Assembly (NCBI RefSeq): GCF_021602155.1
Contig: NZ_BQHY01000011.1
Span: 62,001-126,000, forward strand
Reading direction: 5' to 3'
DNA length: 64,000 nucleotides
Source: Pseudomonas parakoreensis
GTDB lineage: Bacteria > Pseudomonadota > Gammaproteobacteria > Pseudomonadales > Pseudomonadaceae
Notes under the pieces: generated by a model
The model's database searches: none
Seen by the model: only the letters and a program-made list of their open reading frames with translations
What the model was told of the DNA's origin: nothing
Program-made: the position numbers and the translations under genes
Part shown: one piece after another, positions 1 to 8,395 of the stretch
Layout: every line of letters begins with the position of its first letter
How positions within the stretch are numbered: the stretch's first letter is position 1

Positions 1-1194
1 GCTCACAGCATTCACGGCCTGATCCACAGTGTCAGTTGTGAGCATCGCGCCAGCCACCGCATTGGCTACCGATTGACGCTGGTGCCGCACCTGCAACGTC
101 TGGCACAGTCGCCGCAGCGTCGGGTCTTCGTGCAAGCGAGCGTGCCGGCGATCCTTGCGCAACTGCTCGAAGAGCATGAACTGCCAGCCGACAGTTACCG
201 GATCGAAATGAGCGTCGGCCACTACCCACCACGGGAATTTTGCCTGCAATACGAGGAGAGCGACCTGGCCTTCCTTCACCGTCTGTGTGAGCAGGAAGGC
301 ATTCACTATCACTTCGAACATCGCCCGGACGGGCATGTGGTGGTATTTGCCGATGACAACCTGAGCCTGCCGCAAGAACCGCTGGCAGTGCCGTTTGCCG
401 TGACCGACGACACGCCATCACCGCGCATCAGCACGCTGTTACAGCGCCATGACGCGACACCGGTCATGGCCGCGCCCGGCATTCGAAACCGGGGCCAGGC
501 AGTCATCAGCGCCGACGCGGCCAACCACCCCGTACCTGCGCTCACACCGCTCAACCTGTCGAGCGAGCAGCGTCACACCGAACAACGCAGCCGGCGCCAT
601 CTGCAGCGTCAGCGCTGCCAGTCGCGCACGATTCGCGGGCGCAGCGATTGCAGCGCACTGCGCAGCGGACATCTGCTGCAGATCAGCGAGCATCCGATCA
701 ACGCGTTCAACGAGCAATGGCTGATCACCGAATTGCAGCATCAAGGCCAGCACCCCTCGATCCTCGATCCGACAACGGACGCGCATCGCTATCACAACGA
801 TTTCACCGCCCTGCCCTGGTCGACCGATTTTCGCCCGCCCTTGGCGCAGCCGCGCCTGAACATCGGCGGCTATCACCTGGCACGAGTGCTGGGTTCGCCT
901 GGCCAGCCAGCGCCACTGGATGATCGCGGGCGCATCGGCGTCAGCCTGTGGCCGACGCAGACAGCCGAGTCTGCATGCCTGTGGCTGCCGATCGCGCTGA
1001 CCGGCGCCGGCCGCCTCGCCCCCCACCAACTGCCCCGCGCCGGCAGTGAGGTGTGGGTGAGCTTCCTCGACAGCGACCCTGATCGACCGATCCTCTGCCT
1101 CGCCCATCCACGCCCGGCGCCACCGAACGAAACGCCACCCCCGCGCGACGACAGCCTGTTGCTCGACTGGCTGCTCCACGGGGCCGATCCGTAA
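1..1194 (+). CDS. Type VI secretion tip protein VgrG/TssI, short form, 5' end outside window
   Basis: The frame is open from base 1, so the true start lies upstream; 397 codons are visible. Residues ~40-110 (SYRIEMSVGHYPPREFCLQY, then ESDLAFLHRLCEQEGIHYHF) are the gp27-like fold typical of VgrG, and residues ~285-370 (DDRGRIGVSLWP, GSEVWVSFLDSDPDRPILCL) are the gp5-like OB fold. VgrG trimers cap the Hcp tube of the type VI secretion spear. The protein stops about 25 residues after the OB fold, so the usual C-terminal beta-helix needle is absent. No effector, adaptor or immunity gene follows; the next 900 bp are repeats. The family call is firm; whether this short protein works as a tip is inference. 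Confidence 0.85.
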   Translation, partial: AHSIHGLIHSVSCEHRASHRIGYRLTLVPHLQRLAQSPQRRVFVQASVPAILAQLLEEHELPADSYRIEMSVGHYPPREFCLQYEESDLAFLHRLCEQEGIHYHFEHRPDGHVVVFADDNLSLPQEPLAVPFAVTDDTPSPRISTLLQRHDATPVMAAPGIRNRGQAVISADAANHPVPALTPLNLSSEQRHTEQRSRRHLQRQRCQSRTIRGRSDCSALRSGHLLQISEHPINAFNEQWLITELQHQGQHPSILDPTTDAHRYHNDFTALPWSTDFRPPLAQPRLNIGGYHLARVLGSPGQPAPLDDRGRIGVSLWPTQTAESACLWLPIALTGAGRLAPHQLPRAGSEVWVSFLDSDPDRPILCLAHPRPAPPNETPPPRDDSLLLDWLLHGADP

Positions 1195-1296
1195 GCACCG
1201 CAGACATTGGAATTGAGTACAGCTGCCGGAAAGTGGTTGGCCGGGAGGTTGCTATCACGAGCAGGCTAACTCCTGCAGTTGGATTGGGTGTGAGCA

Positions 1297-1712
1297 GTGG
1301 GAGGTTGGTCGGCTGTCAGGCCGCCATCGCTGGCAAGCCAGCTCCCACAGGTGGATTGGGTGTGTTCAGTTGGAGATTTGGTCGCTGTCAGGCCGTCTTC
1401 GCGAGCAGGCTCGCTCCCACAGTGGGAATGGGTGCTGGCAGCTGGAGACTGGTCGGCTGTCAGGCCGCCATCGCTGGCAAGCCAGCTCCCACAGGTGGAT
1501 TGGGTGTGTTCAGTTGGAGATTTGGTCGGCTGTCAGGCCGTCTTCGCGAGCAGGCTCGCTCCCACAGTGGGAATGGGGTGTTGGTAGCTGGAGACTGGTT
1601 GGCTGTCGGGCCGCCTTCGCTGGCAAGCCAGCTCCCACAGGTGGATTGGGTGCGGTCTGTTGGAAATTGGTCGGCCCATAGGCCGCCTTCGCTGGCAGGC
1701 TCGTTTCCACAG
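1297..1712. repeat. Tandem array of REP-type palindromes
   Basis: Two alternating ~72-bp half-units (core GGCAAGCCAGCTCCCAC, and core GCGAGCAGGCTCGCTCCCAC) form a unit of 144-146 bp. The marker GGCTGTC recurs at 1311, 1455 and 1601, with half-unit starts near 1381 and 1526. The last copy, near 1690, is degenerate. The arms match the scattered REP elements elsewhere in the window, but here they are head to tail in one orientation. Open frames across the array are translations of the repeat, not genes. Confidence 0.85.
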
Positions 1713-1819
1713 AAAAGCAAAGCAGTCCAGGCTGACCGCATGCTTTTCACCACTCAACAGGATGAGCGTTAGCTCGGCTGCAGCGCTTGATCTTGCCGTG
1801 CCGGCCCCATCGGCAGGCT

Positions 1820-2092
1820 GAGTGGAGGGGTTTATCCGGGGGTGGGAGCGCAGCGACCGTTTGGCGTAGCCAAACGCATCGAGAGGAGGTGCAGCGAAGC
1901 AAACCGTAGGCGATGCCCCCGGATGAACCCCGTAACGAAGGAACCCGAGCCTAAGCGAGGGCCGCACGCCGGGGCCAAGCCTTTTGCTTACTTTTCGGCG
2001 TCTGGAAAAGTGAGTCGCTGTAAGAGCGAAACCATAAGAAGCCGTTACCGCAGAAACGGATATGTACTCGGTAACCCAAAAGAACGCAGCGC
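1820..2092. repeat. Composite hairpin element (probable dispersed Pseudomonas repeat)
   Basis: Outer arms GGGGTTTATCCGGGGG (1827-1842) and CCCCCGGATGAACCCC (1916-1931) pair almost perfectly and enclose a GTTTGG/CCAAAC hairpin (1860-1875). A second hairpin, CTTACTTTTC with GAAAAGTGAG, lies at 1987-2015, and CCGTT/AACGG near 2043-2060. There is no convincing coding frame or ribosome-binding site. From memory, similar sequence recurs in fluorescent pseudomonads, but this is the only copy in the window, so repetitive status is inferred. Confidence 0.5.
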
Positions 2093-2106
2093 TCGCCAGC
2101 CCCCAA

Positions 2107-3498
2107 TCACCCCTTGTCAGCCTTCCCCGCCGCCGCCGCAAACTTCGCCAACCGCACATCCAGATGCCGCGGCCGCCGCCCATGGTCCTCAGCCCGCTCC
2201 TTGCGCCGAATCGCATTACGCACCATCAACGACCCCAGATACCGAATCGGCTCCGGCGGAAAATACCCCAACGGCCCGTTCACCAAGGGCGAACGGGTCC
2301 ACGGGTTATCGAGCCCCTGCACCAACGAGGCAAGAATCTGCCCGCCCATGTGACACGGCCCGACGCCACTGCCGGAATAACCAAAGCCATAGAACACATT
2401 GCCACTGGCACTCATCTGCCCAAAAAACGGCAACCCGGTCACCGAACGATCCGACGGCCCGTTCCAGGTCGCATCCACCTTGACCTCGGCAAACGCCGGA
2501 AAAAACGCCCCAAGGCTGCGCCTGAGCAAATCCGCATAGGGCGATGGCTGATCGAACACCGGCAGCATCCGCCCGCCAAACGCAAACGTGTTGCCACCCT
2601 TGCCAAGCATGATCCGGCCATCCGGGGTGTTGTGGTAGTAGTGCACGAAAATCCGCGAGTCGAGCACAGTAACGCCACTGGTCAAACCGATCTCCTGCAG
2701 CAGATCCGGGCGCGGTTCGGTGATCAGCATGTCGCTGGAAACGATCGCCACGCTGCGTTCGAATTGTGGGAACGCACGGGCCATCCACGCGTTCATCGCC
2801 AGCACCACGCGGTCGGCAATCACGCAACCATGGGCGGTGTGAATGCGTGCCGGGCGGCGCTCTTCCAGACCGGTCATCGCGGTGTTTTCGTGGATCTTCA
2901 CGCCCAGTTGCAACGCCACCCGGCGCAAGCCGCGCACCAGTTTGCCCGGTTGCACACTGGCGGCTGCCGGCGAGAACCGGCCTTCCAGATGTTGGCTGGA
3001 ACCGGCCATGCGCTGTACGTCGGCCACGGGACGCTGGGTGAACGAGTTGATGCCGTTACGCTCCAGCGCCGCGATCACGGCGTCGGTCGAACCGACCTGC
3101 GCCTTGTTGGTGGCGGTGTACAACGTGCCGTCGAGGCGGTAATCGGCATCGACGCCGTACTGTTCGCAGAATTCGCCGATGGCGTGGATGCTGCGCTCGG
3201 ATTCCTTGACCAGGCGCACCGCCTCCTCGACACCGAACAGGCGCTCGAGGGTGAAATACTTGGCCGACCACGACAACGCGCAACCACCGTTGCGCCCACT
3301 GGCACCGGCGCCGCAGATGTCGGCTTCGATCATCAGCACGTCGAGTTCAGGGTTCTGCTGCTTGAGCATGATCGCCGTCCACAATCCGGTGTAGCCACCG
3401 CCAACGATGCACACGTCAGTGCGCACTTCGCCTTGCAGCGGCGGGCACGTCGGGGATGGGTCGGCCTGCAAGGCTTGTTCGAGCCAAAAAGGTCGCAT
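2107..3498 (-). CDS. FAD-dependent oxidoreductase, DAO/OrdL family, in the AEP island
   Basis: 463 residues. The N-terminal dinucleotide-binding motif VCIVGGGYTGLWTAI (~28-42) and the following ASGRNGG segment (~65-72) are typical of DAO-family amine oxidases such as gamma-glutamylputrescine oxidase and sarcosine oxidase. GAGA lies 7 nt before the ATG at 3498. It follows the GlpT-like transporter gene by 71 bp on the same strand, so the two probably form one transcript. FAD oxidases of this family are known to recur in bacterial phosphonate clusters, where some oxidise N-alkylated aminoethylphosphonates to forms PhnW/PhnX can use. That substrate is inferred from context; oxidation of another amine or amino acid is equally compatible with the sequence. 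Confidence 0.85.
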   Translation of the reverse strand: MRPFWLEQALQADPSPTCPPLQGEVRTDVCIVGGGYTGLWTAIMLKQQNPELDVLMIEADICGAGASGRNGGCALSWSAKYFTLERLFGVEEAVRLVKESERSIHAIGEFCEQYGVDADYRLDGTLYTATNKAQVGSTDAVIAALERNGINSFTQRPVADVQRMAGSSQHLEGRFSPAAASVQPGKLVRGLRRVALQLGVKIHENTAMTGLEERRPARIHTAHGCVIADRVVLAMNAWMARAFPQFERSVAIVSSDMLITEPRPDLLQEIGLTSGVTVLDSRIFVHYYHNTPDGRIMLGKGGNTFAFGGRMLPVFDQPSPYADLLRRSLGAFFPAFAEVKVDATWNGPSDRSVTGLPFFGQMSASGNVFYGFGYSGSGVGPCHMGGQILASLVQGLDNPWTRSPLVNGPLGYFPPEPIRYLGSLMVRNAIRRKERAEDHGRRPRHLDVRLAKFAAAAGKADKG

Positions 3499-3569
3499 GG
3501 GATTCTCCAGTCAGATGGCCACGACACAGCCTGCCGCGAGCACCGCAGCAGGCCGCGAGGCGAGGGTTT

Positions 3570-4895
3570 TCAGTTACGCAGGGGTTTGATGGTCAGCGGG
3601 CAATTGGGCACAGACGCGCGCGGTTCCATCACTCCGACCGGGCGGCTATTCCAGTGCGGAATCAGCACCAGCGCCGAAAACAAGGCGCAGCCGGCGAAGA
3701 CGATGAACACCGTCACCGAATCGAAGTAACCCGGCAGCAATCCGCCGAGCACCGCGCCAACCGAGCCACAACCGTTGACGAAACCGGCCGCGGTGGCACC
3801 GGCCTTGGCCTTGCCGAAGTCAATCGCCGCCGCGCCGCTGATCATCGAATCCGGTCCATACAGGGTCAGGCCCATGACAAACAGCAGCGCCACCACCAAC
3901 ATCACGCTGCCGGTGTGCAACGCGCCCATGAACAACGCCAGGGTCACGGTCAGCGCCAGCAGACTGAGGACACAGGCCGGCATGCGCCGGGCGCCGAACA
4001 GCTTGTCCGAGGCCAGGCCGATCATGATCGGCCCGAGCAGACCGGCCAGTTCAAACGAGGTGGGAATGATCGCCGCGCCGACCTTGCCGACACTCGGCAT
4101 CTGCTCGAAGACAATCACTGGCCCCCACAACAGAATCGCGTAACGCGCCGGTTTCAACATGAAATACGCCAGACCCAGCACCAGCACCGTGCGGTTGCGC
4201 AGGATTTCCTTCAACGGCTCCCAGACGCTGAGCTTGCTGTTGGCCTCGGTTTCTTCAGCGCTCAGTTCCGGCTCCGGCTCCACGGCCGGCAGGCCGACGT
4301 CTTCCGGTTTGTTGCGCTGAAAAATGAAGAACAGCAGCGCCACCGCCGCGACTACCGCGGCGCTGGATATGAACGCCGCGTGCCAGGTGCCGATCAGCGT
4401 ATACGCCCACCAGCCGGCAAACGGCGAGGCCACCAGACCGCCAAACGCATAGCAGGAGCTCCACAATCCGAGCACCCGCCCGCGCTGCTGCGCCGGGAAG
4501 AAACTGCCGAGGTTCTTGCACAATCCCGACCAGCCGGTGGACTGCGCCAGGCCCTGAATCAGCATGCAAGTGGCGAAGATCGGTAGCGTGGCAAAACTGC
4601 CCATCACTAACGCCGCCGCAGCGGAAATCAACAGCCCGCCGAGCACCACGACCCTTGGGCCGAAGCGGTCGGCGAGCATGCCCCAGGTGAATTGGCCGAT
4701 GGCGTAGGCCGCCAGATAGATCGCATCAAGGTTGGCCATGGCCATCTTGTCGAGCATGAAGGTCGGGTCTTCCGCGATGCCCAGTTTGGCCACGGAAAAC
4801 GCTTTGCGGGTGAAGTAGAAGGCGGCGTACGCGAGCCAGGTGATAGCGAAAATCTGCATTCGCCAACGCGCAAGGGTGCCGATGTGCTTGTTCAT
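3570..4895 (-). CDS. MFS transporter of the organophosphate:phosphate antiporter (GlpT-like) type, candidate AEP importer
   Basis: 441 residues with about 12 hydrophobic segments. The N-terminal region (AAFYFTRKAFSVAK, then YLAAYAIGQFTWGMLADRFG) matches the GlpT/UhpT/UhpC class of carriers for phosphorylated or phosphonate anions. It is transcribed away from the LysR gene at 5165 with a 269-bp gap, and toward the FAD oxidoreductase. Position beside phnW-phnX suggests that it brings in 2-aminoethylphosphonate or a derivative; this is inference. GAGG 11 nt before the ATG is a weak ribosome-binding site. Confidence 0.85.
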   Translation of the reverse strand: MNKHIGTLARWRMQIFAITWLAYAAFYFTRKAFSVAKLGIAEDPTFMLDKMAMANLDAIYLAAYAIGQFTWGMLADRFGPRVVVLGGLLISAAAALVMGSFATLPIFATCMLIQGLAQSTGWSGLCKNLGSFFPAQQRGRVLGLWSSCYAFGGLVASPFAGWWAYTLIGTWHAAFISSAAVVAAVALLFFIFQRNKPEDVGLPAVEPEPELSAEETEANSKLSVWEPLKEILRNRTVLVLGLAYFMLKPARYAILLWGPVIVFEQMPSVGKVGAAIIPTSFELAGLLGPIMIGLASDKLFGARRMPACVLSLLALTVTLALFMGALHTGSVMLVVALLFVMGLTLYGPDSMISGAAAIDFGKAKAGATAAGFVNGCGSVGAVLGGLLPGYFDSVTVFIVFAGCALFSALVLIPHWNSRPVGVMEPRASVPNCPLTIKPLRN

Positions 4896-5110
4896 TGTGG
4901 TTCTGACCTCAGGGTGTGAGTGTGCCGGCAGAATCGTTAAGTAAACGCCTGTGTTTTTTATTGTTGAGCACTGCGCCAGCGCCCCGTCCCTATGGCGATA
5001 GCGGTCAGATGAGTCCTGTTATTGCACGCACAGGCTCATCGCCAGCGTTGCTGCCCGAGCGGGCAGTCAGCGCTGGCGTGAGCGGATCAAAGCAATTACT
5101 GTTTAATAAA

Positions 5111-5123
5111 TAAAATCGATTTA
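5111..5123. promoter_or_regulatory. Palindromic operator candidate upstream of the LysR gene
   Basis: TAAAATCGATTTA contains the perfect palindrome AAATCGATTT (5113-5122), 42 bp before the LysR start, in the divergent region shared with the transporter. It is AT-rich against a GC-rich background, as expected for a promoter/operator. Assignment to this regulator is a guess from position. Confidence 0.35.
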
Positions 5124-5164
5124 TCGTATTTCACACATAAGCTCAGCTTGTTGATGGAGGCTAT

Positions 5165-6037
5165 ATGTCGGTGTCCCACGCCCAGCTCAAAGCCTTTCAC
5201 GCCGTGGCTGTACACGGAAGCTTCACTAAAGCGGCCGAACGGCTTTTTCTGACGCAACCGGCGATTTCCGACCAAGTGCGCAAACTGGAAGAGCGCTTCG
5301 GTGTGTTGCTGTTTCATCGCAACAAGCGTTCGGTGCGCCTGACCGATCTGGGCGAGCGCCTGCTGGCGATCACCCAGCGGCTGTTCGTGATTGAGGCTGA
5401 AGCCCAGGAGCTGCTGCAGGAATCCCAGGCGCTGCAGACCGGCAGCTTGATTCTGGCGGTGGATGCCCCGGTACACGTGCTGCCGCTGATTGCGCGGTTC
5501 TGCGAGCGCTACCCGGGGATCAGCGTGAAGATCGAGACCGGCAACACCGATGAGTCGCTGTTTCGCCTGTTCAACTATCAGGCCGATCTGGCGCTGCTCG
5601 GGCGTGATGTCAGCGATGAACGTTTGCTGTGCGTGCCGCTGCGCAATGACCCGATGGTGGCGTTCGTTTCGCGCCATCATCCGTGGGCCGAGCGTGAGTC
5701 GATCTGCCTGGCGGATCTGGATGACACGCCGCTGGTGCTGCGCGAGCACGGCTCGGTGACCCGGCAGACCCTGGAAGAAGAAATGGCCGGCGCCGGGTTT
5801 CGCATCCGTCCGGCGATTCAGGTCGAAGGCCGGGAAGCGGCGCGCGAGGCGGTGGTGGTGGGAATTGGTGTGGGGGTTGTTTCGGCGGCGGAGTTCGGCG
5901 CGGATTCGCGGGTGTGTGCGTTGCCGATTACCGACTGCACCCGGCGTTTGACCGAAACCCTGGTGTGCTTGCGCGAGCAGAGTTCGCGGCGGGTGGTGGC
6001 AACGTTTCTTGATATGGTGCGCGAGAGCCTTGCTTAG
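5165..6037 (+). CDS. LysR-family regulator A of the AEP island
   Basis: 290 residues. An N-terminal winged helix-turn-helix (LKAFHAVAVHGSFTKAAERL, QPAISDQVRKLEERFGV; ~7-52) is followed by a periplasmic-binding-protein-like effector domain (~90-285). GGAGG lies 6 nt before the ATG. It is divergent from the GlpT-like transporter, so it probably controls the transporter-oxidoreductase pair and itself. Its effector domain is collinear with that of the LysR at 6158, including the shared GVGVVS motif and flanking segments. Confidence 0.9.
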   Translation: MSVSHAQLKAFHAVAVHGSFTKAAERLFLTQPAISDQVRKLEERFGVLLFHRNKRSVRLTDLGERLLAITQRLFVIEAEAQELLQESQALQTGSLILAVDAPVHVLPLIARFCERYPGISVKIETGNTDESLFRLFNYQADLALLGRDVSDERLLCVPLRNDPMVAFVSRHHPWAERESICLADLDDTPLVLREHGSVTRQTLEEEMAGAGFRIRPAIQVEGREAAREAVVVGIGVGVVSAAEFGADSRVCALPITDCTRRLTETLVCLREQSSRRVVATFLDMVRESLA

Positions 6038-6051
6038 ACAGTGACGGCCTC

Positions 6052-6140
6052 ATCGCTGGCAAGCCAGCTCCCACAGGTATGGCGTCGCACACAAATTTGG
6101 GGGCCAACACAAATTCTGTGGGAGCTGGCTTGCCAGCGAT
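6052..6140. repeat. REP pair, family A
   Basis: Inverted pair of the GGCAAGCCAGCTCCCAC element with a ~40-bp spacer, between the convergent ends of the two LysR genes. It may act as a bidirectional transcript end. Confidence 0.85.
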
Positions 6141-6157
6141 GAAGACACCACGGGGTA

Positions 6158-7018
6158 TCAGGCCGGCGCCAGAGCGAAGAACGCCTGAATCAGGCGCAAC
6201 TCCCGCCGCCGCTCCATGCAGCCGATCATGTGCCGGTTCACCAGCCCGTCCCCGACAATCGGAATCGCCATTACCCGCGGGTCATGACTGACCTCCACCG
6301 ACGACACCACGCCCACCCCCAGTTCCGCCGCCACCGCTTCAGTTACCGCCTCACGGCTGTCGAGTTCCAGCAGCACCCTTGGATTGACCGCCGCCTGCGC
6401 ACACGCCTGATCGAAGGTGCGCCGGGTGATCGAACTCGGCTCGCGCAACACCATGATCACCTGATCCAGCTCCTTGAGCCGCACCTCGCCGCTACGCTGC
6501 GCCCACGCATGCCCGGCGGGCACCAGCGCGCAGATCCGCGATTCGCTCAAGGCTTGCAGATGCAGGCCCTTGCGCGGTTCGACCTCGGTCAGCACCGCCA
6601 CGTCCGCGTGTTCCGATAACAGCGCGGCGAGGGTTTCCTGGGCATTGCCCAGACGCAGATTCACCGTGATCCCCGGATACCGCGCGCGCAGGCTGGCAAG
6701 CATCGGCATGACCATGTGCGGACCGTCCGCCGCCACTTCCAGACGCCCGGTGAGCAACTGACGGTTGGCCTCGAGCAGGGTCTGCGCTTCTTCGGCCAGG
6801 CCGAACATGGCGCGAGTAATCGCCGCCAGTTTGGTGCCCTCCTCGGTCAGCTCGACCCGGCGCGCGGTGCGGCGCAACAAGGTGATCTGGTAATGCTCCT
6901 CCAGCGCCTTGATGTGCCCGGTCACCGCTGGCTGGCTGATGAACAGGCGCGCGGCGGCGCGGGTGAAGCTGCCTTCCCGGGCCACGGCGTCGAAAGCGCG
7001 CAGCTGGAACAGATTCAT
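6158..7018 (-). CDS. LysR-family regulator B, divergent from phnW
   Basis: 286 residues. The DNA-binding domain occupies ~1-60 (QLRAFDAVAREGSFTRAAAR, SQPAVTGHIKALEEHYQI) and the effector domain ~90-285. GAGGG lies 6 nt before the ATG at 7018. It is divergent from phnW across 113 bp, the usual arrangement for a LysR activator of the adjacent operon. AEP or phosphonoacetaldehyde is a likely effector; this is inference from position. Confidence 0.9.
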   Translation of the reverse strand: MNLFQLRAFDAVAREGSFTRAAARLFISQPAVTGHIKALEEHYQITLLRRTARRVELTEEGTKLAAITRAMFGLAEEAQTLLEANRQLLTGRLEVAADGPHMVMPMLASLRARYPGITVNLRLGNAQETLAALLSEHADVAVLTEVEPRKGLHLQALSESRICALVPAGHAWAQRSGEVRLKELDQVIMVLREPSSITRRTFDQACAQAAVNPRVLLELDSREAVTEAVAAELGVGVVSSVEVSHDPRVMAIPIVGDGLVNRHMIGCMERRRELRLIQAFFALAPA

Positions 7019-7131
7019 GGATAACCCTCACTGATGGCTGGCATAACAACAAACAATTTGATTGATGACTCGGCGAATTGCAACGTATGCCCCGTAGCTT
7101 CATCCCACAGCGCTATCGCGAGGACACACGA

Positions 7132-8241
7132 ATGAGTACTGCCGCACCCATCCTGCTCACTCCCGGCCCGTTGACCACCTCGGCCCGCACCCGCCAGGCA
7201 ATGCTGGTCGACTGGGGGTCATGGGATGACCGCTTCAATCAACTGACCGCCAGCCTCTGCGAGCAATTGCTGGCGATCCTCAACGGCGCCGCCACTCACC
7301 ATTGCGTGCCATTGCAGGGCAGCGGCACCTTTGCCGTCGAAGCCGCCATCGGCACCCTGGTGCCACGTGACGGCAAGGTACTGGTGCTGATCAACGGCGC
7401 CTACGGCAAGCGTCTGGCGAAAATCTGCGAAGTGCTCGGCCGCTCGTTCAGCACCTTCGAATCCGCCGAAGACGAACCGACCACCGCAGCCGACGTCGAC
7501 CGCCTGCTGCGCGCCGATGGCGACATCACCCATGTCGCGCTGATCCACTGCGAAACCAGCACCGGCATCCTCAACCCGCTGCCGGAAATCGCTGACGTCG
7601 TGCAGCAGCACGGCAAGCGCCTGATCATCGATGCCATGAGCTCGTTCGGTGCGCTGCCGGTGGACGCGCAAAACGTCCCGTTCGATGCGTTGATCGCCGC
7701 TTCTGGCAAGTGCCTGGAAGGCGTGCCGGGGATGGGTTTTGTGTTCGCTCGCAAGGAATCGCTGGCCGCAGCCGCTGGCAACTCGCACTCGCTGGCGATG
7801 GACCTGTATGACCAGCACACCTATATGCAGAAGACCGGTCAATGGCGCTTCACCCCGCCGACCCACGTGGTCGCGGCGCTGCACGAAGCGTTGCTGCAAT
7901 ACAACGAAGAAGGTGGCCTGCCCGCTCGCCATGCGCGCTACGCCGCCAACTGTCAGGCACTGATGGACGAGATGGGCAAACTCGGCCTGCGCAGCTTCCT
8001 GCCGGCGGCGATCCAGGCGCCGATCATCGCCACCTTCCATGCCCCGCGAGACCCGCGCTACCAGTTCAAGGACTTCTACGAACGGGTCAAGGCCAAGGGT
8101 TACATTCTCTACCCCGGCAAACTGACCCAAGTGGAAACCTTCCGCGTCGGCTGCATCGGCCACGTCAGCCCGGATGAAATGCGCCAGGCCGTGGCGGCGG
8201 TGGGTGAAGTGCTGCGCGAAATGGAAGTGCTGGAGATCTGA
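7132..8241 (+). CDS. phnW: 2-aminoethylphosphonate:pyruvate transaminase
   Basis: 369 residues, the usual PhnW length. It converts 2-aminoethylphosphonate and pyruvate to phosphonoacetaldehyde and alanine with PLP in the cytoplasm. Visible features: [10 protein letters not shown] at the N-terminus, GSGTFAVEA (63-71) in the PLP phosphate region, DAMSSFG (167-173) with the cofactor Asp, and the Schiff-base Lys193 in [10 protein letters not shown] chose the ATG at 7132 because GAGGA lies 8 nt upstream and family proteins begin about here; an in-frame start 54 bp further up lacks such a site. phnX follows after a REP pair. Confidence 0.96.
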   Translation: MSTAAPILLTPGPLTTSARTRQAMLVDWGSWDDRFNQLTASLCEQLLAILNGAATHHCVPLQGSGTFAVEAAIGTLVPRDGKVLVLINGAYGKRLAKICEVLGRSFSTFESAEDEPTTAADVDRLLRADGDITHVALIHCETSTGILNPLPEIADVVQQHGKRLIIDAMSSFGALPVDAQNVPFDALIAASGKCLEGVPGMGFVFARKESLAAAAGNSHSLAMDLYDQHTYMQKTGQWRFTPPTHVVAALHEALLQYNEEGGLPARHARYAANCQALMDEMGKLGLRSFLPAAIQAPIIATFHAPRDPRYQFKDFYERVKAKGYILYPGKLTQVETFRVGCIGHVSPDEMRQAVAAVGEVLREMEVLEI

Positions 8242-8253
8242 ATCACCACGATA

Positions 8254-8347
8254 CCTGTGGGAGCGGGCTTGCCCGCGATAGCGGTCTGACCATCAGCATA
8301 GATGTCGACTGAAAGGGCCCCATCGCGGGCAAGCCCGCTCCCACAGG
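8254..8347. repeat. REP pair, family A, between phnW and phnX
   Basis: Inverted GTGGGAGCGGGCTTGCCCGC arms enclose a spacer containing ATGTCGACTGA (8302-8312). It lies inside the presumed phnWX transcript, where it could protect the phnW message or attenuate phnX. Confidence 0.85.
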
Positions 8348-8395
8348 ATCGCCGAACCTTTTGAATTGCATTGCCAACACAGGATTCTTATTGCC

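Noticed and set aside
1297-1712. The tandem array as a CRISPR
   Set aside because: Units are ~145 bp, alternate between two types and have no unique spacers of constant length; no cas gene is near.
1233-1772. A repetitive 179-codon frame beside vgrG, tempting as a repeat-protein effector
   Set aside because: It is a translation of the REP array; unit length changes by 2 bp between copies, so the repeat shifts frame, and there is no ribosome-binding site.
1195-2106. A type VI effector or immunity gene downstream of vgrG
   Set aside because: No frame in this stretch has a start signal or domain; it is all repeat sequence.
2062-3729. A 555-codon plus-strand frame
   Set aside because: Antisense to the FAD oxidoreductase; Arg/His-rich with no domain.
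6052-6140. REP pairs as Rho-independent terminators
   Set aside because: They have long stems but no consistent T run; they may stop transcription, but I listed them as repeats.
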